Shown here: positions 55,662 through 63,749 of the stretch, piece after piece
Numbering within the stretch: position 1 is the first letter of the stretch
How the letters are laid out: every line of letters starts with the position of its first letter
Assembly (NCBI GenBank): GCA_963740835.1
Contig: CAVUFH010000003.1
Location: forward strand, 1 to 64,000
Source of the DNA: CAVUFH01 sp963740835
GTDB taxonomy: Bacteria; Actinomycetota; Acidimicrobiia; IMCC26256; PALSA-610
DNA: 64,000 bases
Direction of reading: 5' to 3'
The notes under the pieces: model-generated
Seen by the model: the letters and a program-made list of their open reading frames with translations, nothing else
The model's database searches: none
What the model was told of the DNA's origin: nothing
Made by a program: the position numbers and the translations under genes

Positions 55662-56669
55662 TCACTCCTCTCCGTGGGAGTTCGGGTTATGGCCGGTGAG
55701 GGTGAGAAACACCTCGTCAAGCGTCGGCTGTCCCAGCGAGAAGTCGCTGACGGTGATCGCGGCTCGGGACAGTGCGGTCAGCGCACGTCCGGCCCGTTCG
55801 CCAACACCATCGCCTTCGGCTCCGGCGATGCGCGTCGTGAGCTCGGAGGGGTCGGCACCAAGGTCGATCGCCAGGTCGAGCTCGCGTTCGAGCACGCGTG
55901 CGGCCGCGGAACGCTGGTCGGGTCTGTAGAGGCGGACGCGGAGGGTGCCGGCGCCGACCGATGCCTTGAGTTGTGTGCTGGTGCCTTCGGCGATCACGGT
56001 GCCACGGTTGATCACTGCGATGCGATCCGCGAGCGCGTCTGCTTCGTCGAGATACTGCGTGGTGAGTATGACGGTCGTTCCTTCGGCCGTGATCGCGCGT
56101 ACCACGTCCCAGAGTTGCCGCCGGTTCCATGGGTCGAGACCCGTCGTGGGCTCGTCGAGGAACAACAAGTCGGGTACGACGACGAGGCTCGCGGCGAGGT
56201 CGAGTCGTCGTCGCATGCCACCCGACAGGGTCGCGACGGAACGCTCGGCGGTGTCAGTAAGTGCGAACGCCTGCAGGAGTTCGTCGGCGCGTGCTCGGGC
56301 CGATCGTCGTGAATATCCGAGCAGACGCGCGAGCAGTATCAGGTTCTCGTAGCCCGTGAGGTCCTCGTCCACCGACGCGAATTGCGAGGTCAGGCTCAAC
56401 TTGCGCCGCACCGCGTGTGCCTCGTGCACAACGTCGTGGCCGAAGACGCGGGCGTAGCCGCCGTCTGGCTCCAACAACGTCGCGAGAATGCGGATCGTGG
56501 TCGTCTTGCCGGCACCGTTTGGGCCAAGGAATCCGTACACGGAACCCGCGGCCACGCTGAGATCAACGCCGTCGACCGCCCGCGTGGCACCGAAGTTCTT
56601 CGTGAGGCCGACCGCTTCGATCGCGAGCACGGCATCGCTCGACGACTCGAGCATCGTGGAGGCGTTCAT
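55662..56669 (-). CDS. DrrA-type ABC exporter ATPase
   Basis: 335 residues from ATG 56669. Walker A FLGPNGAGKTTTIRIL, Q-loop LTSQFASVDEDLTG, signature LSGGMRRRLDLAASL, Walker B LLFLDEPTTGLDP, H-loop replaced by Gln in TTQYLDEAD, which is normal in DrrA-like proteins. C-terminal regulatory extension of DrrA type. Powers efflux of a drug or lipid with the following permease. No ribosome-binding site precedes its ATG; it overlaps the stop of a 27-codon ORF with a strong site, implying coupled translation. Confidence 0.92.
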   Translation of the reverse strand: MNASTMLESSSDAVLAIEAVGLTKNFGATRAVDGVDLSVAAGSVYGFLGPNGAGKTTTIRILATLLEPDGGYARVFGHDVVHEAHAVRRKLSLTSQFASVDEDLTGYENLILLARLLGYSRRSARARADELLQAFALTDTAERSVATLSGGMRRRLDLAASLVVVPDLLFLDEPTTGLDPWNRRQLWDVVRAITAEGTTVILTTQYLDEADALADRIAVINRGTVIAEGTSTQLKASVGAGTLRVRLYRPDQRSAAARVLERELDLAIDLGADPSELTTRIAGAEGDGVGERAGRALTALSRAAITVSDFSLGQPTLDEVFLTLTGHNPNSHGEE

Positions 56670-56749
56670 GAACCGCGCCGCAGAACGAGGATGACCTCTG
56701 CTACTTCTGCAGAGGGCCGGCACTGGTTTGCACCGATCTCCGTGATCAT
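56666..56749 (-). CDS. 27-codon upstream ORF coupled to the exporter ATPase
   Basis: ATG 56749 lies five bases behind a perfect AGGAGG, the best such site in the neighbourhood. The peptide starts MITEIGANQ, ends VILVLRRGS, and its TGA overlaps the ATPase ATG (ATGA). Since the ATPase has no site of its own, the ORF probably delivers ribosomes to it and may act as a leader peptide. Confidence 0.55.
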   Translation of the reverse strand: MITEIGANQCRPSAEVAEVILVLRRGS

Positions 56750-56838
56750 CGGCACCTCCTCGTCACCGCTCGAACCGTTGGTCTCGGCCCTTCCTTTGCT
56801 TCGATGCGCGTGGCCGATTGGCGAACGTTCTTGAGAGC

Positions 56839-57480
56839 TCACTGCCGTCGACCTCTGGCGCCGTCGACCTTGCGGGGGTCGACCGGTTCGCGGAGCATCG
56901 CCGTGATCGGGCCGGCTGCTTGTGTGACGTCCAGCTTCGGATCGACGAGGTGGTGGAAGAGCAGACCGTCGAGCGCGGCGGCGAGCAAGACCGAAGTCGC
57001 TTCGAGATCGAGGTCGGGGTCGATCTCTCCCGCGAGACACCCTCGCTGCAGTCGCTCGCAGATGAGAGCACGGAACCTACGTGACGCGTTTCGGCTCCAG
57101 GAGCGGAACGTGGGGTCCCGGGTCGCCTTCACCATTGCTTCCGCGAGGATCGTCGCAGCCGGGGTCCGCCCGTTCTCCACGATCCAATCGAGAATCGCCT
57201 TGACGCCTTCCTGGATCGTCGCCCCCGACGCGAACGCGTCGATCGACGGCCCGAGCTTGCTGATCAGCGCGTACTGGGCTGCCTCCACCACGAGCGCGGA
57301 CATGGTTCCGAAGTGGTAGTGCACGAGCGCGGGATTGACACCGGCACGCTCGGCGATCGCTCTCGCGTGGACTCGGTCGATCCCCACCTCGGCCATCAGA
57401 TCGACGGTCGCGTCCAAGATCCTTTCTCGCGTTGATCTCTCGGAACTGCTCGGCGTGGCCCCCCGTGTACGGTTGGTCAT
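56839..57480 (-). CDS. TetR-family repressor of the ABC exporter
   Basis: 213 residues from ATG 57480; a TTG seven codons upstream is possible. HTH: RERILDATVDLMAEVGIDRVHARAIAERAGVNPALVHYHFG, typical TetR. The ligand domain contains ILDWIVENGRTP and LLAAALDGLLFHHLVD. First gene ahead of the DrrAB-like genes on the same strand. Its start codon lies inside a perfect 13-bp inverted repeat, so it should repress its own operon until a drug or lipid binds. Confidence 0.92.
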   Translation of the reverse strand: MTNRTRGATPSSSERSTRERILDATVDLMAEVGIDRVHARAIAERAGVNPALVHYHFGTMSALVVEAAQYALISKLGPSIDAFASGATIQEGVKAILDWIVENGRTPAATILAEAMVKATRDPTFRSWSRNASRRFRALICERLQRGCLAGEIDPDLDLEATSVLLAAALDGLLFHHLVDPKLDVTQAAGPITAMLREPVDPRKVDGARGRRQ

Positions 57481-57503
57481 ATGATTAAAGCATATGACCA
57501 ACC
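57471..57503. promoter_or_regulatory. 33-bp perfect palindromic operator of the tetR-ABC operon
   Basis: GGTTGGTCATATG (57471-57483), spacer ATTAAAG, CATATGACCAACC (57491-57503): perfect 13-bp arms. The tetR ATG is within the left arm. TetR-type operators are commonly of this size. Confidence 0.75.
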
Positions 57504-57544
57504 GGCCCGGGTATCAAGCGCAACCGGTTTTCCTGGGGACGCGC

Positions 57545-57898
57545 TCACGCACGCAACGCGCCAGTTGGCGAAACCGGCGTGTTACCCGATTTCACGCTCG
57601 ACCCCCCTTCACTTGAGGTCGGACCTGTCCTGCGCGGAGCTGGCTCAGCATCGATGAGCACGTCGAGCGGGTCCGAGTGGAGGCGGAAGTCGACGATGAA
57701 CGCGAGCGCGCCCGTGATGAGCAGGCCCCACAGCGTGAGCGCGGCGTCGGCGAGCAAGCGTCCGAACAACACCGACGACCGCGGGATCGGGAGTGAACGG
57801 AGGCGGTCGTGCACGCCGGTCGGCAACACACCACTGCGCGTGCGACCTCTACGGTCCCGATCGCTGAATCGCCGGCCGAGCCGAAGCGTCCCTGGCAT
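57545..57898 (-). pseudogene. Fragment of an ABC-2-type permease
   Basis: Internal part VHDRLRSLPIPRSSVLFGR, LLADAALTLWGLLITGALAF and VDFRLHSDPLDVL is the middle of a DrrB-like permease (compare FDRFRSLPIWRPAPIVGGL in the gene at 55 kb). Both the N- and C-termini are missing, and the upstream edge coincides with a decayed repeat copy. A second exporter was probably destroyed here. Confidence 0.55.
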
Positions 57899-57902
57899 GG
57901 AG

Positions 57903-57995
57903 CGGCATCACCTGGCACTTCGTGGCGCCGAGATCAACCGGCTCGCCCACGGGTCGACCTCGGTGGTACCGCGCGCGCCATGAACGCGCCATGAC
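57903..57995 (-). repeat. Partial copy of the tRNA-derived repeat (GC-rich arm only)
   Basis: Contains CCTGGCACTTCGTGGCG and GCGCGCCATGAACGCGCCATGACC, which match the arm and outer end of the full copies; the tRNA-like core is missing. A further degenerate core (GAGTTCTACGTTCCAGAACG) sits at about 58159-58178, so copies have accumulated and decayed at this spot. Confidence 0.45.
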
Positions 57996-58237
57996 CGTCT
58001 CTTACGCTTTGAGCCAGACGGCCGCGAACCGCGCAATACGATTCAGCGCCGCCACTCCGCGTTCCCGCACCAAGCCCAGCGAATCCAACCTCGGCGGTCG
58101 CCTGGCGCCAACGCCCGACACGTGACCCAACCAGGGCTACACGACACGTCGCCGACGAGTTCTACGTTCCAGAACGCCACCTTCGGCGGACGCGACATCT
58201 GTGGCATATTGCGGCGCCAAGTGGCACCTCGCGGCGC

Positions 58238-58404
58238 GTGGAGGTGAGCGGACTCGAACCGCCGACTTCTACGTTGCGAAAGAAGAATCAGTGACGAGGC
58301 ACCACGTGGTGCCGCGAAGTGCCAGGTCGCTGCCGCACGCGCCACCAGGTGCCACGTCACGCCGCGAGGGACGCGCGCCATGGACGGCCATGACACGCGT
58401 GTCA
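58238..58404 (-). repeat. tRNA-derived dispersed repeat, copy 5 (full length)
   Basis: Complete core plus arm. On the minus strand the arm starts ATG at about 58382 and reads MARVPRGVTWHLVARAA then WHFAAPRG. The outer end overlaps the stop codon of the cyclase at 58402, so this copy inserted, or was acquired, exactly at the gene's end. Confidence 0.72.
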
Positions 58405-59526
58405 GGCCCGCTCAGTTGCACCGTTGATCTTCGGGCGGATCGCGACCGCCTGGATCGCGTCTGGGAAGCCCTTCAATGACATCGCGGGGACAACCGAGGC
58501 CGCGTACCGGTCGGCGTCGAGCGCGTTTGCGACTTCGTCGGTGACGAGGAGTTCGCCGGCGCGTGCCGCGTCGACGAGGCGCGCCGGAAGATTCACGACC
58601 GGACCGAAGTAGTCGCCTTGGTATGGGACCACCACACCCTGCGCGAGGCCGGCCCGCAGCGGTGGGAGCACAGGGTGCTTCTCAACTTCGGAGAGGACGC
58701 TGAGCGCGATGTCAGAGCCGACCGACGCGTCCGGCGCGACGAACATGATCTGGTCTCCAATCAGCTTGACCAACCGGCCGCCGAGCGCGGTCGCCGCAGC
58801 GCTGGCGATCGTCTCCAGATCCGTGACAGCACGGAAGAGCTCGGCCGTGCTCAGCTGACGGGAGACACTCGTGAAGCCGACGAGGTCCGCGAACCCCACC
58901 GCAAGCGCGACCGTTTCTGGATCCTCCGAAGGGTTCGCGTCGTATCGACGCAACACCGCTTCGATGTGGTGACGGAACAAGACGTCGAAGACGACCGACG
59001 ACGACGCGGCGAGAAGCCCAAGCCGTTCCGCAGCCTGCGCAGCGGCGACCAGAGTCTGCGCGCGTGGAAGGTAGCCCCCCTCCACATTGACGAGCGATGT
59101 CGAGAACCCAGCCTCCGCGATCCGTGCCAGCGACGAGCCGATGACCCTCGCCATCTGGACGGTGGCGTCCTCTCCAAACGCTTCGACCGCCACCGCCAGC
59201 AGCTCCACGACGCGCGCATCGGCCTCGGCGTACAACGCGACGCCGGGGATCGGCGCCGGGAAGCCGGCCGCGCTCCAACACCGCGACACGGTCGCGACCG
59301 GCAACCCGGCGCGCACGCTGAGCTGCTCGAGCGTCAGCTCTGGCCGGCCGGGGCTGATGAGCCGGTCGCCGAGCACGAACGGCAGACGGTTCTCGCGGGC
59401 GGCCGCGCACATCTCCGCCACCGTCGCGCCTTGGCGAAGCAGGTACTCGAGCATCTCACGCTGCTCCGGCGCGTCAGGAGCAGCCGGCTGGTAGAGCCCG
59501 AGACGCTCCAGATCGTCGAGATCCAT
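58402..59526 (-). CDS. Class III adenylate cyclase with Rv1264-like regulatory domain
   Basis: 374 residues. Regulatory helical domain 1-205 (e.g. LVNVEGGYLPRAQTLVAAA), then cyclase core: metal Asp in GFADLVGFTS, Lys/Asp in LVKLIGDQIMF, Asn/Arg in YFGPVVNLPARLVDAA. GDQ replaces the usual GDG, but all catalytic residues are present, so cAMP synthesis is likely. Same architecture as the 24.0-kb gene but without the YHS tail. The stop codon lies at the edge of a repeat copy. Confidence 0.88.
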   Translation of the reverse strand: MDLDDLERLGLYQPAAPDAPEQREMLEYLLRQGATVAEMCAAARENRLPFVLGDRLISPGRPELTLEQLSVRAGLPVATVSRCWSAAGFPAPIPGVALYAEADARVVELLAVAVEAFGEDATVQMARVIGSSLARIAEAGFSTSLVNVEGGYLPRAQTLVAAAQAAERLGLLAASSSVVFDVLFRHHIEAVLRRYDANPSEDPETVALAVGFADLVGFTSVSRQLSTAELFRAVTDLETIASAAATALGGRLVKLIGDQIMFVAPDASVGSDIALSVLSEVEKHPVLPPLRAGLAQGVVVPYQGDYFGPVVNLPARLVDAARAGELLVTDEVANALDADRYAASVVPAMSLKGFPDAIQAVAIRPKINGATERA

Positions 59527-59595
59527 GCGCCGCCGACCGTATCCGATTCACCCACACGCAGCGCCGACAGAATCGGTGACTGCCGGCTTCGCTCG

Positions 59596-60618
59596 GACCC
59601 GTCGGGGATCTCGGTCGTCGTCGACTCCTCCCGTAGCGAATCGCCCGAGACGACGGCGGCGACCACCATTGACAACGCATCCGCGACGACCACGAACGCC
59701 ACAGGTTCGTCGCGCAGCGACGTGTGCGAGGACGTCGACCCGGCCGAAACCGACAGTGCGGTGACCGTGCCTCCCGGACCGCCGTCCCACTTCGTGTGCC
59801 TCGACCCTGATGCCGACCCGGCCGGCAAGCTCTTCGTGTTCTTCCCGGGCACGGCCGCGACCCCGCAGGAGTACGACCTGTTCATTCGCGAGGCGGCCGC
59901 GATCGGGTACCACGCGATCGGCCTGAGCTATCCGAACGACAACAGATCAACCAAGAGCTGTGCAGCACGGCGGGAGACCTCGACTGCGCAGGCAACGTAC
60001 GCGAAGAGGTCCTCTACGGCACCGACGCCAGCTCCCTGGTCGCCGTCGACGCCGCGAACTCCGCCAGGCATCGCCTCACCGCACTCCTCACCTGCCTCGA
60101 CACCCAGCACCCCGGCGAAGGCTGGGGCAACTACCTCGACGGTGACGAGATTACGTGGCAGCAGCTGGTCCTGTCCGGTCATTCACAGGGCGGGGGCCAC
60201 GCCACCTACCTGGCAACCGACCACCACATCGACCGCGTGATCGTGCACTCCTGGGCCGACGCCGACTGGACCGGCGGCGGCCTCGCGCCATGGATCACCG
60301 CGAACACGGCTACACCTTCTGAGTCCTTCTATACCTTCGAGTCGGTCAACGACCCGATCCCCGTCGCGCTGCGCCGTGCGATGCGCGAAACCATCGGCAT
60401 CGACAAGTTCGGCCCGGAAGTCATCGTCGAAAACGAGGCGCCCCCCACGGCGGGTCGCACCAACTCCTCACCGAGCTCCCACCCGTGCCCGCGCCAACGC
60501 GCTCGAACGACCACAACGTCGGTGTGGTATCGACGGTCACCCCGAAGGACGCAACCGGCCAACCGGTCTTCCTCGAAACGTGGGACTACCTCCTCGGCGC
60601 CGACGGATCGAACCAATG
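59596..60618 (+). pseudogene. Frameshifted alpha/beta-hydrolase-like protein
   Basis: Pieces in three frames: a Thr/Ser-rich leader, VCLDPDADPAGKLFVFFPG and EYDLFIREAAAIGYHAIGLSYPN; then, after a break near 59942, QINQELCSTAG, TCLDTQHPGEGWGNYL and the nucleophile elbow LVLSGHSQGGGHATYLA; then, after about 60455, STVTPKDATGQPVFLETWDY to a stop at 60616-60618. The order matches BPSS1187-like secreted hydrolases. Divergent from the cyclase. The start is uncertain. Confidence 0.6.
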
Positions 60619-61245
60619 ACGGACCGGCTCGCGCGCAGGGTGACACGAGCGTTTCGGCGACCGACTTCTCCGTTCGTCAGCCGCTCGCGGTTCGAGCTCC
60701 CAGGCGAGCGCTGCCATCTGGGTTGGGTCCCATGGGCTCGACAGCGGCGGGGTGTAGGCGAGGTCCAAATCGGCGAGGGCCTCGATGGTCATGTGGTTGT
60801 AGATGACGGTGGCGTAGATGTCGACGCGTTTGGAGACCTCGGCGCCGGCGACCCGTCCTTGTTTGTGCGACGTGGTTCCGAGCGGCATGCAGGTGTACTG
60901 CTGGGTGAGGTGATGCCAGGTTTGGACGCAGTCGCCCGCGGCGTAGAGGTGGGGAATGTTGGAGCGCATGGCTCGGTCGACGCGGATCGCGCCCCGTTCG
61001 CCGAGCTCGACGCCGGCGGTGCGTGCGAGTTCGACGTCGGGTCGGACGCTGGTCACAACAAGGACGAGGTCGGCTGCTTGTTCGAAGCCGTGATCGCCGA
61101 CGACGTGAAGGCGGCCGTCCTTTTCGACGATGCGGTCGACACGCGTGTTCGTCCGCACATCGACGGTGTGCTGCGTGAGATGTGCAGCGATGTCGGCGCC
61201 GAGCTCGGGATCGACGGTGCTGAGCACCGACGCGCGTTCATCAGC
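60586..61245 (-). pseudogene. Truncated CoA-disulfide-reductase-type flavoprotein
   Basis: Reads STVDPELGADIAAHL, the NAD-domain end, then LYAAGDCVQTWHHLT (FAD-domain signature) and PLGTTSHKQGRVAG. It then jumps to AEVSKRVDIYATVIYN and DLDLAYTPPLSSPWDP of the dimerisation domain, about 80 residues too early. The N-terminal FAD-binding half is missing too. So both a 5' truncation and an internal deletion affect a Cdr-like NADH/FAD disulfide reductase. Confidence 0.65.
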
Positions 61246-61395
61246 GGATTGCGGCGCACGAACCGATGACCGTCAACGCGCGTCGCGCACAAATCGCGAA
61301 AGGCCGAACGTTCACCACGCGCTCAGAGCAATCTCGCACGATTGTGCCTCCCGTCCCGCAGGGTGTGCGCGACCGTTTCGTTCCAGGTCGTCCGA

Positions 61396-63749
61396 TCAAG
61401 GTTGTTTGACGTCTGGCTCGGGTCGGATTCGCGCGGAGCCGAAGTTGGTGTCGGTATGTGTTTCGTCGACGAGGGACAGGTAGCCCTCGTCTTCTTGGGC
61501 GAAATGCAGCTGCAGGACTGCGTACAGTCCGTAGAGGAGGCGTCGGAGTTCGGTGATGTCTTCGCGTCGGGGCCGGTGGGGCCGATGTCGTCGAGGATGC
61601 GTCCGACGCGTCGGATGAGGTGCGCGATCTCGACGTGGGCTCGGCTCATCGTCGCGGTGGGGTCGTTTCCGCCGAGTACACGCGCGAGTGCCGGATAGAG
61701 GGTCGCGTCTTCGGCTTCCTCGTGCGGCTCGAGTTCGTCGACGAGGAAGCGGTGGACGTCGTGGACTATGGCGAGGGACTCGGCGGGTCGAGAAGCGTCG
61801 AGCGCGTCGGCGGCGGCTCGAATGCGCGCGAGGTCCGGGCGCAGCGTCACGTGTTCGGTGCTGAACCGTCGCGCGATCGCGGCTTCGTCCGCCGTGAGCC
61901 GGCTCGCGGACGTGGTGTCACGCAGCGCCCGGAGCGCGTTGAGGATGACGGCAACGTCGATGGCCTCTTGCAGGAGCGCGCCCCACGCCGGCGGGAGGTA
62001 TCCCCAGGCGGCGACGATCATCGCGGCGAGCGACAGGCCGATGCCGACGACGACACTTTCGTAGGCGATCAGCCGGGAGCGGCGCGCGATCACGACCGCT
62101 TCGCCGAGCCGATCGAGGCGATCGACGGTAAGCACGACGTCGGCAGCCTCGGACGACGCGGTCGCGCCGCGTGCGCCGACGGCAACGCCGACATCTGCGA
62201 GGGCGAGGGCGGGCGCGTCGTTGATGCCGTCGCCGACCATGATGGTCGGCCCCGGCCCGCCTCTCTAGCTTGACGGCATCGACCTTCTCGGAAGGCGTGC
62301 GTTCGGCGAGTACGTCGTCGACGCCGATGACTGCGCCGACGGTCTGTGCGTTGTCCTCGCGGTCGCCGGTGACCATCACGATGCGCCGGATGCCGTCGCG
62401 GCGTAACTGGCGCACCGTCGCGCGGCGTCTGCACGGACGGGGTCGTCGAGCAGGAGGGCGCCGACGGGTGAGCCGTCGACTGCTACGAAGATGGTGAGGG
62501 CACCGTCGAGCGCGGCGCGGCGTCGGATGTCACGTACCCATCCCGCGGTTGTCGGCGCGGACGCCCAGCTCGCCTTGCCGACCGCGACGTCGTGTCCTTC
62601 CACTCGGCCTCGCACTCCTTGGCCGGGGACTTCATTGACCTGTTCCGGGAGGCACAGCATGAGTTCGCGGTCGCGGGCCGCTCGCACGACCGCGGCTGCG
62701 AGGACGTGTGGAGAGACCTGATCGAGCGACGCCGCGTAGCGGAGTACGTCATCGGGCTTCATCGCGCCTGCCGGAATGACTTCGGCGACGCGAGGATGCC
62801 CTGAAGTGATCGTGCCGGTCTTGTCGAAGAGGAGGATCTCGCCGTGACCGAGTTGTTCGAGGGCGGCGCCGCCTTTCACGACAACGCCGCGGTGGGCGGC
62901 GCGTGACAGGCCGGCGACGATGGCGACGGGCGCCGCCAGGATGAGAGGGCAGGGTGTCGCGACGACGAGGACGGCAACTGCCCGTTCGAGATCTCCCGAG
63001 ATGGCCCACGCGGCGCCCGCGATCGTCAGGCTCACGATGAGGAACAGCACGGCGTAACGGTCGGCGAGCCGCACGAGTGGCGCGCTGGACGCTTCGGCTT
63101 CGGAGACCAACCGCACAATGCCGGCGTAGGTGCTCTCGCTCGCCGTTGTCGTCGCGCGCAGATCGAAAGGGCCGCCGGCGTTGACAACCCCGCTGCGCAC
63201 CGGGTCCCCGGTTCGGCGCTCGACCGGGAGGGGTTCGCCGGTAAGCGCGCTTTCGTCGAGGACCGCGACGTCGGTCTCGACGCGTCCGTCGACGGGCACG
63301 ACCTCTCCGGAGCGGACGAGTAAGAGGTCGCCGGGCCCGATGTCGTTGAGCGCCGGCTCGGTCAGCTCCCCCGCCACGTATCGATGCGCTGCACGCGGCG
63401 CGCGCTCGAGCAGGGCGCGCAGTTCGTGACGCGCCCGTGCTGCCGCGCGCGCTTCGAGCGCGCGGCCGGTCGCCAGCATCACGGTGATGACGGCACCCGC
63501 GAAGTATTCGCCGATGATCAGCGTGCCGATGAGCGCGAGAACGGCGAGCGCGTCGACACCGAGGCGCCGGCGCCGAGCCGCGTCGATCACCCACCAGGTT
63601 GCGGCCACCAGTCCGCCGAAGGTCGTGATCGCCCACACGAGGTTGGCGCCGTCGCGAGGACCCGCGAAGTACAACACGAGGCCGACCGCAAGCGCCGCGG
63701 TCGCGATGATGAGCAATAAGCCATCAATCGAGCGCTTCCCGGGTCTCAC
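61396..63749 (-). pseudogene. P1B-5-type metal ATPase with C-terminal hemerythrin domain, frameshifted
   Basis: About 785 residues when joined. GTG start; no N-terminal metal-binding domain. TGE motif SALTGEPLP, membrane motif ATPCPLILAAP (TPC instead of CPC), phosphorylated Asp309 in FDKTGTITSGHP, then GDGINDAPALA. C-terminal hemerythrin domain: EHVTLRPDLARIRAAADAL, HRFLVDELEPHEEAEDATLYP, LHFAQEDEGYLSLVDE, with the His/Glu ligands visible. TPC plus hemerythrin is the P1B-5 class (Nia-like), linked to Ni/Fe export. Frames change near 62420, 62250 and 61570. Stop at 61396-61398. Confidence 0.8.

Noticed and set aside
11246..58404. Integron attC array
   Set aside because: Spacing of 7-22 kb, no integrase gene, and no paired R'/R'' boxes; same orientation is the only shared trait.
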